Source: Synergistaceae bacterium OttesenSCG-928-D05
Lineage (GTDB): Bacteria > Synergistota > Synergistia > Synergistales > Synergistaceae
DNA: 64,000 nt
Assembly (NCBI GenBank): GCA_030266985.1
Contig: JAJDJB010000004.1
Span: 1 to 64,000, forward strand
Reading direction: 5' to 3'
A model generated the notes under the pieces. It saw only the letters and a list, made by a program, of their open reading frames with translations, made no database searches and was not told the DNA's origin. Shown one piece after another: positions 1 to 7,546 of this stretch. The first letter of the stretch is position 1, and the number at the start of each line of letters is the position of its first letter. The position numbers and the translations under genes were made by a program.

Positions 1-635
1 CCGTTCTCATGCACATCGTCGGCAAGTTTTTTTCTGATATTTTTAATATAGCTGTCGATGGAACGCTCGAAGCCGTCATATTCATAGCCGAGCGCGTAGG
101 TGATTAGATCGTCACGGCTCCATGTTTTTTCAGGTCTGGCTGCCATCGTTGAGAGAATTAGAAATTCGTTGCGCGTCATTGGAATTTCCTCGCCGTTTTT
201 GCGCACCATAACACTGTTAGGGTCGATCTCGAGCACGGAACCGACGGTGATGATCTGCTTCGGTTCGTCACCGGGCGCATCAAACTTGCGCAGGTTCGCA
301 CGAATACGCGCCATAAGGACGCGCGGGCTAAAGGGTTTCACGATGTAGTCGTCCGCGCCGGCATCAAGTCCGGCAATCACGTCGTCCTCCGCACTCTTCG
401 CCGTCACCATCAGGATTGGGACGCTGGAAATCTTTCGAATCTCACGGCAAACATCGTCGCCCTGGAGTCCGGGGAGCATGATGTCAAGCAACACCAAGTC
501 AAAAGTATCCCTGCGAAAAACCTCGAGCGCCTGAATGCCGTCGCTCGCGATTACAGCGCTATAACCTTCGCGCTCCATATACGCACGTTCTACGTCGGCG
601 ATTGCTCTTTCGTCTTCCACTATTAGTATCTTCAT
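1..635 (-). CDS. OmpR/PhoB-family response regulator (3' end outside window)
   Basis: Two-component response regulator, read from the ATG at 635 downward and still open at base 1, so the last few residues are missing. The receiver domain fills residues 1 to about 120: acidic pocket E7-D8, phospho-acceptor D51 in a VLLDIMLPG context, and the conserved lysine in DDYIVKPF. A winged-helix DNA-binding domain follows, with MTRNEF and the recognition-helix region GFERSIDSYIKNIRKKL. A strong ribosome site (GGAAGGGGG) precedes the ATG. It lies 115 bases downstream of a Spy/CpxP-like periplasmic protein on the same strand, an arrangement like Cpx-type envelope-stress systems. A sensor kinase would be expected just left of the window (inference). 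Family call is firm; the signal sensed is unknown. Confidence 0.93.
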   Translation of the reverse strand, partial: MKILIVEDERAIADVERAYMEREGYSAVIASDGIQALEVFRRDTFDLVLLDIMLPGLQGDDVCREIRKISSVPILMVTAKSAEDDVIAGLDAGADDYIVKPFSPRVLMARIRANLRKFDAPGDEPKQIITVGSVLEIDPNSVMVRKNGEEIPMTRNEFLILSTMAARPEKTWSRDDLITYALGYEYDGFERSIDSYIKNIRKKLADDVHEN

Positions 636-750
636 AGCTTATGCCCCCTTCCTCGCTCTATTTTATATGTTAATCATACGCGATATAACGCATTTCGGCT
701 GGTTTTGAGGCGGGGCAGATTACCGGCCCCGCCTCTTCCTGTGGGTATTA

Positions 751-1554
751 CTATGGTTTCACGTCCGTCTTCAGCATCTCTTCAAATCTTGAGTCACTGA
801 ATTCGTTGCGCATATCCTGTAATTTCTTGTGCAATTCGCGCAGTTTCGTCTCGTTGCGCGGCGTTTTCAGCATTTCGCTTCTGATTTCAACATGCAGATT
901 CCTCAGCTGCTCGTACTTCGCCCTATCTACTTCAGAGAACTGGCGCTGTCCCGACCATCCCCCGCGCACCCCGTCATTGTAAAAACCGTGATGTTGACGA
1001 TTCAAGAATTCAGACGGCGATTTCAGAATCTCTTCAAAACGCTCGCGTGACTGTGCTGCAGTCAGTGTGCGAATCTTGCCGTTGATTTCGCGTACTTTTG
1101 CCGTGTCCGTTTTTTCTTTCTTTAGTTCTTCAAACATCTGCGTACGCAACGTATGTATCTCGCTGCTCGTGCGCGCTGCCCAACCACCCATCCGCTCGGG
1201 CATGCCCCGCATGCTTCCAGCGTTTTTCAGCAGTTCTTCAAGCCTATAATCTGCGATTTCTCCCCGTAATCTGAGGATGTTCTCATGCAAACCCCGCGCT
1301 TTTGCACTGTCCGGCTTCTCCTTCGCAAGTTCCGTCCTTATTTCTGCATAAGTAGAACGAATCTGATCCAATTTTGCCTTAATCTCCGAGGGCATATTTC
1401 CAAACCTATCATGCCCTTTCATATGCATACCATACCCTGGACCTTCCATTTCTAACACTGGCCTCGCCATGTGTCTCGGCATCGCGAGCGCGCTGCCGGA
1501 AGCGATCAATACCAGAACAAATGCTGATAATATTTTATTTCCTCTCATCTGCAA
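751..1554 (-). CDS. periplasmic Spy/CpxP-like protein with repeated helical modules
   Basis: Secreted, highly charged helical protein of 267 residues. It has an N-terminal signal peptide (basic start, hydrophobic stretch, cleavage after about SALA), then a Met/His-rich segment (residues 25-50) and three related helical modules. Each module has the pattern of a Leu/Arg-rich helix followed by R-x-x-x-L and RFEE(M/I)L or RLEELL. This is the architecture of the Spy/CpxP/ZraP group, periplasmic chaperones and metal-linked stress proteins whose repeats carry LTxxQ-like motifs; one such motif (LTAAQ) is visible. It precedes the response regulator at 1-635 on the same strand, supporting an envelope-stress role. 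The Met/His-rich N-terminus could bind metal (inference). Threefold repetition is more than CpxP or Spy themselves show. Confidence 0.72.
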   Translation of the reverse strand: MQMRGNKILSAFVLVLIASGSALAMPRHMARPVLEMEGPGYGMHMKGHDRFGNMPSEIKAKLDQIRSTYAEIRTELAKEKPDSAKARGLHENILRLRGEIADYRLEELLKNAGSMRGMPERMGGWAARTSSEIHTLRTQMFEELKKEKTDTAKVREINGKIRTLTAAQSRERFEEILKSPSEFLNRQHHGFYNDGVRGGWSGQRQFSEVDRAKYEQLRNLHVEIRSEMLKTPRNETKLRELHKKLQDMRNEFSDSRFEEMLKTDVKP

Positions 1555-1733
1555 ATCCCTCCAAATGGATGTTTCGATTGTGATGTGCCGTGCATTTACG
1601 GCCTCGATGGGTCAAATGATAACGACAGTCTGTGGTGATTTTATGAATCATTTGTGTGGATTTTATGGAATCTCAAATGATAATTCCCCGATCGCAAAGT
1701 AAAAAACATCCTATTATGATGCTACGAGCAATC

Positions 1734-1762
1734 TTGACACAGGCTAGCCATACCGCTATACT
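1734..1762 (+). promoter_or_regulatory. sigma70-type promoter of tRNA-Cys
   Basis: A perfect -35 (TTGACA, 1734-1739), a 17-base spacer and a near-consensus -10 (TATACT, 1757-1762) end ten bases before the tRNA 5' end. Transcription would start only a few bases upstream of the mature tRNA. This is the closest to consensus of the promoters noted in this window. Confidence 0.88.
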
Positions 1763-1771
1763 CTCCTTTGC

Positions 1772-1846
1772 GGCGGCATAGCCAAGTGGTAAGGCAGAGG
1801 ACTGCAAATCCTTTATCCCCCAGTTCGAATCTGGGTGCCGCCTCCA
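1772..1846 (+). tRNA. tRNA-Cys (anticodon GCA), CCA encoded
   Basis: The sequence folds as a complete cloverleaf of 75 bases. The acceptor stem is GGCGGCA with TGCCGCC, the D-arm region is GCCAAGTGGTAAGGC, and the anticodon arm has the loop CTGCAAA with anticodon GCA. The T-arm CCCAG-TTCGAAT-CTGGG follows, then discriminator T and an encoded CCA at 1844-1846. The anticodon reads UGC/UGU cysteine codons. No other tRNA lies nearby and no selC is visible in the window. Confidence 0.96.
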
Positions 1847-2315
1847 TTCCTTAAAATACACTCCTACAGACTCTCATATACTTACATAACAAAATCAATC
1901 ACAGACAGGAAATATCTCCTTGCTCTTATGTACTTTTATATGCTCAAATGTGCTTATATAAATGAAAACTGGTAACCAACTGGTAACCAGAAACGGCTTT
2001 CCGAAAAATCACACGTAACCCAACTTATAGCCTCTGAAAGCATGGCTAGATGTTACTTCTCCCCTCTAAATATCGAATATTTTAGTTTTTTTGAAATAAG
2101 ATAAAATGTTATACTACTCGTGTCCCTTTTCAAACCAAGATTAATTTTTAATCTTGGTTTCATCCATCTTTATAGAGGATTATTTTTGATTGAGCGGGTT
2201 CAATGACAACGATTCGAACCGATTGGTCTCGCCGTCACATTTATTTCGCACCCCTAAAAGCTGGCAAAGTACAAACTTTTGCGAAATGGACCAAATCAGA
2301 CAGGGGGAACATTCA
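1847..2315. other. AT-rich intergenic region with a 12-bp hairpin
   Basis: No convincing gene lies between tRNA-Cys and the acetyltransferase. The region has short repeats around ATGTACTTTTATATGCTCAAATG and GGTAACCA. It also holds a perfect 12-bp stem (AAACCAAGATTA, 2132-2143, with 2149-2160; 5-base loop). The hairpin lies about 155 bases before the next start codon and has no following T-run, so it may be a leader structure rather than a terminator. An upstream in-frame start at 2190 for the next gene was rejected. Confidence 0.6.
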
Positions 2316-3092
2316 ATGCCATATGAAAATTCGAAATACACAATATATCTTCACCGCCTTCTCGGAGGCGGCAAATCTCAACTTGTCCCCTGTACGATGG
2401 AGATCCTGGCACCGGAGCACGTAGAGCAGTCGGTAGCTCTGCACGACAGAGTGGCCAGAGGTTTGAGCGGCGACATCTACCTGCCTAGCGACAGAGAGGA
2501 TATCGTTCGCTATCTGACCGATGATGGAATAACGATCGGCGTTTGGTTTGAAGACCGACTCATTTGTGCAAGGACGGTAAAGACGGGAGCCGCATGGGTC
2601 GAGAAATCACTCGCCGCAATAGAGGAACCTCTCGATCCTACGCATAAGACAGCCGTGACAGGCTACACTATAGTGGACAGAGAATTCCGCGGCAACAACG
2701 TACAATTCCTGAGTTATTTTTTGTCCGAGAATTTGCTCGCACAGGATTTCGATACAATTCTAACCACCGTAGCGCCGAAAAATATCTTCAGCCTTCAAAA
2801 CGTAATGCATTGCGGTTTTTACATCACAGATTTGCGAGATTTGTACGGGAGCTACCTGCGCTATATTCTGCGAAAAAAACTTAAAACGGGCGTGCCGATC
2901 TGGACGAGCTGGCACCACGCTATACCGATTCGCAACGTAGAAGCACAGCAAGGCGCACTTTCGGAAGGCAAGGTAGGTTACAAAATCGTGCACAAGATGA
3001 GGGGTCTTTTTATTTTATATGGGCATCTGGGAGACGCTCCGCCGGAAGACCGAAGGCACTTTCATCCGCGCCCGCCAATCCGGTTGCTGTAA
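2316..3092 (+). CDS. GNAT-fold acetyltransferase-like protein
   Basis: Predicted N-acyltransferase of 258 residues. The ATG at 2316 is chosen because it has a good ribosome site (AGGGGG, ten bases upstream) and starts a protein-like sequence; the in-frame extension to 2190 reads like noise. GNAT features are the motif-A region TGYTIVDREFRGNNVQ, in which RGNN takes the place of the acetyl-CoA loop, followed by a long helix and the motif-B signature NIFSLQNVMHCGF. Substrate is unknown. The next gene, 108 bases on, is an alanyl-tRNA editing protein, so both may be one transcript. A link to tRNA or amino acid chemistry is possible but only inferred from the neighbour. The C-terminus beyond about residue 200 has no recognisable domain. 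Confidence 0.65.
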   Translation: MPYENSKYTIYLHRLLGGGKSQLVPCTMEILAPEHVEQSVALHDRVARGLSGDIYLPSDREDIVRYLTDDGITIGVWFEDRLICARTVKTGAAWVEKSLAAIEEPLDPTHKTAVTGYTIVDREFRGNNVQFLSYFLSENLLAQDFDTILTTVAPKNIFSLQNVMHCGFYITDLRDLYGSYLRYILRKKLKTGVPIWTSWHHAIPIRNVEAQQGALSEGKVGYKIVHKMRGLFILYGHLGDAPPEDRRHFHPRPPIRLL

Positions 3093-3199
3093 GAAACAAA
3101 AAAACAGAAACAAATCTTTTTCGAAATTTCACCGGGCGATTTTGAAATTTGAAATAGGCATTCGGCAAATCAAAACGTGCGATAAGGGGTAGGTAAACG

Positions 3200-3838
3200 A
3201 TGGATAAAGTTTTCTGGCAAAATCCCTATCAAACGGAATTGAAAACTTGTGTCACGCAAGTAAATGGCCAAAATATCCAGCTTCAAGAAACTATTTTTTA
3301 CGCTTTTTCAGGCGGCCAGCACTCGGACTGCGGAACAATAGGAGGATATCCGGTCGTCAATGCAGAGAAACATGGCTGCGATATCGTTTATTCCTTGCCA
3401 CGAGACCATCACCTTCAGACAGGGGACGAAGTCCTCATCACAATTGATTGGAAAACGCGTTACGCGCTGATGAAACTTCATTTTGCGGCAGAATTGGTTT
3501 TGGAATATGTTTATCAGAACTATGGGCATCCGCGTAAAATAGGCGCCGATATAACAACGGAAAAAGCCCGTGTCGATTTCGAATGGAACGGCAGTATTGC
3601 TTCTCATCTGGACGAAATTCATCGGGGCGTGTTTTGTTTGATATCAGCCGACCATCCCATTGTCAGCGAATTTGAGTACGAGGAAAAAGAGCTTCGCTAT
3701 TGGGAGATTTCCGGTTTTGCCCGTGTTCATTGCGGAGGCACGCATATAAAATCTACAGGCGAAATTGGAGATATCACGCTCAAAAGAGTAAATATTGGAA
3801 AAGGGAAGGAGCGCATCGAAATATATTTAAAGCCATAA
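3200..3838 (+). CDS. AlaX-type alanyl-tRNA editing protein
   Basis: Stand-alone editing domain of 212 residues, related to the C-terminal half of alanyl-tRNA synthetase. AlaX proteins hydrolyse mischarged Ser- or Gly-tRNA(Ala). Family features are the N-terminal FYAFSGGQHSDCGTIGG segment and the C-terminal zinc signature HCGGTHIKSTGEIG near residues 178-191. The first zinc motif, usually HTAxH, reads HFAAE here, so one histidine ligand is replaced by glutamate. The enzyme may still bind metal through Glu, but activity should be checked. ATG at 3200 has GGGGTAGG upstream. It follows a GNAT protein and ends shortly before a bidirectional terminator. Confidence 0.87.
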   Translation: MDKVFWQNPYQTELKTCVTQVNGQNIQLQETIFYAFSGGQHSDCGTIGGYPVVNAEKHGCDIVYSLPRDHHLQTGDEVLITIDWKTRYALMKLHFAAELVLEYVYQNYGHPRKIGADITTEKARVDFEWNGSIASHLDEIHRGVFCLISADHPIVSEFEYEEKELRYWEISGFARVHCGGTHIKSTGEIGDITLKRVNIGKGKERIEIYLKP

Positions 3839-3894
3839 AAACCGAAACTCTAGATCGAGCCAACAATTTCCAAAAAACACTTAAAAAAACAAAA

Positions 3895-3926
3895 AAGAGG
3901 ATGTGCCGTAATCGGCGCGTCCTCTT
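3895..3926. terminator. hairpin terminator between convergent genes
   Basis: A 14-base stem with a few G-T pairs (AAGAGGATGTGCCG with CGGCGCGTCCTCTT) and a TAAT loop. It is A-rich on the left and pyrimidine-rich on the right. It sits between the AlaX gene (+) and the YqjK-like gene (-), so it can serve both. Confidence 0.75.
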
Positions 3927-3949
3927 CTTACCATCTACTGTCTTCTCTT

Positions 3950-4198
3950 CTACAATAGCCTTCTCACGATCTCATAAGCAATGGAAGGGTGAAAAATCGT
4001 TTTCCGCAGCAGGCGAAGGCCGGCGTAACCCATAAAGATTCCCACCGCAACTGTCGCACCCAGCGTTAGGAGCGGACGTTCCTTCGCAGTCCTTAACGGA
4101 TCAATCCCGTCAACCGAAGCTGCAAAATTCGCCTTTGCCTCCGCGAGAGTCGGCTTGTTGCCATTACTCAGCCTGCTCAAGAAGCTCGCCTCCGTCAT
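3950..4198 (-). CDS. small membrane protein, third gene of a YqjD/E/K-like set
   Basis: Protein of 82 residues with a hydrophilic N-terminal half and one membrane segment (about residues 44-64, LLTLGATVAVGIFMGYAGLRLL) followed by a basic tail. Its start overlaps the end of the preceding gene by 35 bases, so the two are probably translationally coupled. In enterobacteria yqjD-yqjE-yqjK encode a ribosome-associated membrane protein, a two-TM protein and a small basic protein. The gene order and topology here resemble that set, although sequence identity is not evident by eye. Function is unknown. Confidence 0.6.
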   Translation of the reverse strand: MTEASFLSRLSNGNKPTLAEAKANFAASVDGIDPLRTAKERPLLTLGATVAVGIFMGYAGLRLLRKTIFHPSIAYEIVRRLL

Positions 4199-4535
4199 CC
4201 TGCAACGCTATCTGCGTTTCTGCGTGTGATTCTTCATCGCCGCCAAGTAGAGATTTTCCCTCTAACGCACCGCTGTGCCCCTTCAAAAGAAGGATTGCGC
4301 CCAGAACAAAAAGCGCAGCGCCCACGGCGGAGGCCGCACCGGCCCTGCCGATCAGCGTGCTAAGCCACAAGTAGAGCGAAATGCCTCCAACGACTACGCC
4401 GAAAAACATTAATGCAAAGCCGAAGAAAATGACTAACATATTTTCAACGACTGCTACGCTTGATTTTCGAAGCGCTCTTCCCTCAGCTTCGACAAGTTCG
4501 AAAAATCGCAAGATCGCTTCCGAAATACTGCGCAT
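4164..4535 (-). CDS. YqjE-like (phage holin superfamily III-like) two-TM membrane protein
   Basis: Protein of 123 residues starting at the ATG at 4535, which has GAGGTGAG upstream; the longer in-frame reading to 4616 overlaps the upstream gene and is rejected. It has a short amphipathic N-terminus (SISEAILRFFELVEAEGRALR) and two long hydrophobic helices separated by WLSTLIGRAGAAS, then an acidic tail. This is the YqjE/holin-III-like topology. It lies between a DUF883/YqjD-like gene and a small TM gene, all on the minus strand. Role inferred as envelope or stress-associated; no catalytic motif. Confidence 0.65.
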   Translation of the reverse strand: MRSISEAILRFFELVEAEGRALRKSSVAVVENMLVIFFGFALMFFGVVVGGISLYLWLSTLIGRAGAASAVGAALFVLGAILLLKGHSGALEGKSLLGGDEESHAETQIALQDDGGELLEQAE

Positions 4536-4566
4536 TCCGCTCACCTCACGCCTACGTTTATAACGT

Positions 4567-4890
4567 TTAGCGCCTTCCGTTGTCAAGCAATCTGCCGATA
4601 ATAAGCCCCGCGCCAAATGCGACTGCCAGTGAGAGCAACGGATTGTCGCAAACCTTATTCTCTACGCGTTCGACTACTTCACGGCCCGACCCCTGGTACT
4701 TCTCAATGATCGGCATGAGTTCATCCAAAAGTTCTTCTGACCTTCTGCCGATATGTTTCTTCATTTTGCGCATACACCCACGGCCATCCTCCGCCGCATC
4801 TTCCGCGTAATCCTCGGCAAGTTCCCGAATTTCCTGAAATTCCTCTTTCAACTCCTCGATATCCTTCTTGATCTTCTGTTCGTCGGACAT
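4567..4890 (-). CDS. YqjD/ElaB/DUF883-like protein with C-terminal membrane anchor
   Basis: Protein of 107 residues: a long charged coiled-coil region (residues 1-75, rich in Glu/Lys/Arg) and a C-terminal glycine-containing membrane helix (LLSLAVAFGAGLIIGRLL) ending in NGRR. This is the YqjD/ElaB layout; those E. coli proteins anchor to the inner membrane by the C-terminus and bind ribosomes in stationary phase. ATG at 4890 is preceded by GGAGGG at good spacing; upstream in-frame ATGs lack support. First gene of a three-gene minus-strand operon, divergent from the gene at 5050. Confidence 0.7.
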   Translation of the reverse strand: MSDEQKIKKDIEELKEEFQEIRELAEDYAEDAAEDGRGCMRKMKKHIGRRSEELLDELMPIIEKYQGSGREVVERVENKVCDNPLLSLAVAFGAGLIIGRLLDNGRR

Positions 4891-5049
4891 TGTTCCGATC
4901 CCTCCTATTTTTTCATGCTCATGATTTGCTAATAGCAACGTGCATATATCCCAGGTTCTCTCCAGGATGTTTCTATTGTCCTCCTGCTCGTGTAAAATCA
5001 TATCGTGAAAGCTACTGAATCCTAAGACGGTAAAGAGGAGGATATTGCC

Positions 5050-5523
5050 TTGCGAAAAGACAACGAACAAATCGACCTGATTAAACAGAGGGAAATCGAA
5101 ATCAAAGTGCTTGGCCCGGTGATTCGCGCATTTGCCAAGGAATTCGGGGAAGAAAAAACGTTCGACGTCGTGCGCCGAACGATGCAGGATCTCTCACGCA
5201 AACAAGGCGCTGAAAAAGCAGCCTCGGGTGGCGGTGGGCTTGAAAGCCTAAAGAAAAACTGCATCTCCGCGTGGAACAAAAACGGAGAACTGGCAAGCAC
5301 CACGCTCGAAGACACATCCGAAACGCTGCGTTTTGACGTCTCGCGTTGTGACTTTGCAAGCCTCTATAAAGAACTTGGATTCGGTGATATCGGCGCGCTG
5401 ATTTCGTGCGATAGGGATGCGGCTTTTCTCGAAGGCTTCGACAACTCGTTTGAACTCCTACGCGAAAAAACAATCATGGCGGGCGATGACCTCTGCGATT
5501 TCTGTTATAGAAAGAAGTCCTAA
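5050..5523 (+). CDS. L-2-amino-thiazoline-4-carboxylate (ATC) hydrolase-like protein
   Basis: Protein of 157 residues with the C-terminal signature of the ATC-hydrolase-like family: LGALISCDRD-type segment, FLEGFDNSFEL, then KTIMAGDDLCDFCYRKK. Named members open the thiazoline ring in cysteine synthesis, but most homologues in anaerobes have no proven substrate. The start is a TTG at 5050, with GAGGAGG eight bases upstream; a second TTG at 5044 is too close to it. Residues 55-65 contain a glycine run. Divergent from the YqjD-like operon. Confidence 0.68.
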   Translation: MRKDNEQIDLIKQREIEIKVLGPVIRAFAKEFGEEKTFDVVRRTMQDLSRKQGAEKAASGGGGLESLKKNCISAWNKNGELASTTLEDTSETLRFDVSRCDFASLYKELGFGDIGALISCDRDAAFLEGFDNSFELLREKTIMAGDDLCDFCYRKKS

Positions 5524-5603
5524 AAACAGGGCGATGATATTATTAGCGTTGCATACTCGCCCGGAAACTTAGTTATGACGTATCAGTGACGACAAAAAGC
5601 AAA

Positions 5604-5643
5604 GTGGCAGCCCTTCAGCTTTATGCGCCTGAAGGGCTGCCAC
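5604..5643. terminator. bidirectional terminator, 15-bp perfect stem
   Basis: GTGGCAGCCCTTCAG (5604-5618) pairs perfectly with 5629-5643 around a 10-base loop. AAGTTTTTC follows on the plus strand and a short T-tract on the minus strand. It lies between the ATC-hydrolase-like gene (+) and degP (-). Confidence 0.88.
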
Positions 5644-5685
5644 AAGTTTTTCTAAATCATTGATGCGTAAGTACTGCGATTCTCA

Positions 5686-7170
5686 TTACATTTGGACAGA
5701 GATGAACAACGTAGCTCCTCCGCGCGAAACCAGAAAACCAAGCGCTTTGTTATCCTTGCCCATTACGCGGTCCCAGTCCGAAACACGATTCATCTTTTCT
5801 TTATTCACTTCCAGAATCACATCGCCGGGCTGAAGGCCGAGACGCTGCCCCTGAGAACCACGCTCTACGTCTGTGACGATGAGTCCGTCTCCGCTTTTGA
5901 GTTTATTGCTTTCCTGCGTCTCTTTCGTTATTTCGCTGACCGTGATCCCGATATGAGTCGAACTCTTAGGCGTTACTGATGAATCAGAGCTTGATGACTT
6001 CTGCTTCGATTCGTTTTTCCCGCCCTCGATTTCGCCGAGCGTTACGTTGATCGTGCGTTTTTTTCCGTCGCGATATAGCTCGACCGATACTTTTTCACCC
6101 TGCATTTTGTTGCGAATCAGGAAAACGACATCCTGCGAATTTTTGACTTTCTGCCCGCCGATTCCAACAATCACATCACCACGCTCGATACCCGCTTTTT
6201 CAGCCGGACCGCCCACGCTGACATCTGCGATGATCGCGCCCTCTTTGACGGGGATCTTATACGCTTCCACGAGGGACGGCGTAAGCTGCTGAACCGTCAC
6301 GCCGAGCCAACCGCGGCGTACTTCTCCGTGGCGAATCAAGTCGTCCATGACCTGTTTCGCCATGTTGATCGGAACCGCGAATCCAATACCCTGCGCATAA
6401 GGAACGATTGCCGTGTTGATGCCGACGACTTTCCCGTTCAGGTCGATCAGCGGACCGCCGCTGTTGCCGGGGTTGATGGACGCGTCGGTCTGCAGGAAAC
6501 CCTGGAAGTTGATCCCCGGAGCCTGCAGTGTACGGTTTTTAGCAGAGATAACGCCCGCCGTCACCGAATTTTCAAAACCAAGGGGGTTACCGATCGCGAC
6601 CACCCACTCCCCGACTTCTGTTGCATCGGAATCCCCCAGCTCTAGAATCGGGAGCGCGGAAGCTTTGATTTTTATCACGGCAAGGTCAAAGGTCGGATCT
6701 TGTCCTACCTTTTCCGCGTCAAAACTGCGGCCGTCCATCAGCGTTACCTTGATATTATCGGCGCCGTCAATCACGTGGTTATTGGTGAGTACATAGCCCT
6801 CTTTGCTGACGATAAACCCGGAACCCTTGCCGCGGCGCGGAACTTGCTGCTGCATCGGTTCACGCGGCATAATCTGACCGAAGAATTCTTCAAAGAACGG
6901 ATCGCCTTCAAACGGGAAACCGCCGAAGCGTGAGCGCGTCACCATCGTTTCCGTATCGATGTTCACAACCGCCGGAGAGCTGTCTTTTACGATCTTCACG
7001 ATCGGATTGCCCGTGTAAACGTCCAGTGCGTGCGCATTCCCCGCCGAAAGCGAAAACGTTTGTTTTTCCGGGGCCTGCGTGTACGCCATCCCCCCCGCAA
7101 ATAAAAGCGTTGCAAACAGCATTACTACCGTGATTTTTTTGATTATTGCATTCTTTTTCTGCCTATCCAT
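5686..7170 (-). CDS. degP: DegP/HtrA (Do family) periplasmic serine protease
   Basis: Envelope quality-control protease of 494 residues. An N-terminal signal or anchor (residues 10-30) is followed by a trypsin-like domain with catalytic triad H132 (TNNHVID), D162 (FDLAVIKI) and S237 (GNSGGPL). Two PDZ domains follow, about 285-370 (RRGWLGVTVQ, GGPAEKAGIERGDVI) and 405-490 (GSQGQRLGLQPGDVI). Length and order match the Do family; a Gly/Phe-rich Q-linker-like loop near residues 83-110 is also typical. ATG with GGAGG upstream. Single-gene unit ending at the terminator at 5604-5643. Family and activity are certain; the symbol is by family resemblance. Confidence 0.96.
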   Translation of the reverse strand: MDRQKKNAIIKKITVVMLFATLLFAGGMAYTQAPEKQTFSLSAGNAHALDVYTGNPIVKIVKDSSPAVVNIDTETMVTRSRFGGFPFEGDPFFEEFFGQIMPREPMQQQVPRRGKGSGFIVSKEGYVLTNNHVIDGADNIKVTLMDGRSFDAEKVGQDPTFDLAVIKIKASALPILELGDSDATEVGEWVVAIGNPLGFENSVTAGVISAKNRTLQAPGINFQGFLQTDASINPGNSGGPLIDLNGKVVGINTAIVPYAQGIGFAVPINMAKQVMDDLIRHGEVRRGWLGVTVQQLTPSLVEAYKIPVKEGAIIADVSVGGPAEKAGIERGDVIVGIGGQKVKNSQDVVFLIRNKMQGEKVSVELYRDGKKRTINVTLGEIEGGKNESKQKSSSSDSSVTPKSSTHIGITVSEITKETQESNKLKSGDGLIVTDVERGSQGQRLGLQPGDVILEVNKEKMNRVSDWDRVMGKDNKALGFLVSRGGATLFISVQM

Positions 7171-7428
7171 GATGGCACCTCCAGAGTTACGTCACATAAA
7201 ATTGAAACATAGTCCGACTGAGACTCTCTAACGAAAGATCGAATACAGCATCGCAATTCTGACGCCCGATCTTTTTTCGTTAACAGAACACAGCCCGCCT
7301 CACAATTAGGTTTACTCCCGCGTAAAGGAGAAAGTCCGAAGCGCAAAAGGGGTCGTATTTCGGCTAACCCTGCTAAAAAGTCTGCGATTATTTTATAAAG
7401 CAAATATGTGAATTTTGTGGAGATTTTT
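7171..7428. other. untranslated leader of the degP-like gene
   Basis: About 260 bases without a credible gene between the degP start and the terminator of the next operon. It presumably holds the degP promoter on the minus strand. No conserved structure was recognised. Confidence 0.5.
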
Positions 7429-7481
7429 AAAAAAAGCAATCGGGCATTTCTATGCTTTTACAGCATAATAGTGCCCGATTG
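7429..7481 (-). terminator. rho-independent terminator of the cupin-ADH-lipoprotein-AKR operon
   Basis: On the minus strand a 10-bp stem (CAATCGGGCA with TGCCCGATTG, 7437-7446 and 7472-7481) encloses a smaller TATGCT...AGCATA hairpin and is followed by a run of seven T (7429-7435). It lies 66 bases past the aldo/keto reductase stop. Confidence 0.88.
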
Positions 7482-7546
7482 AAAATCTACGATATTTTCT
7501 CTGTGCTTTTATATGCCGTTTTCTGCAACAACAGGGACGTATCTGC

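Noticed and set aside
1986-2315. T-box or other riboswitch upstream of the GNAT/AlaX genes
   Set aside because: No T-box sequence or specifier-like structure; only one simple 12-bp hairpin without terminator features.
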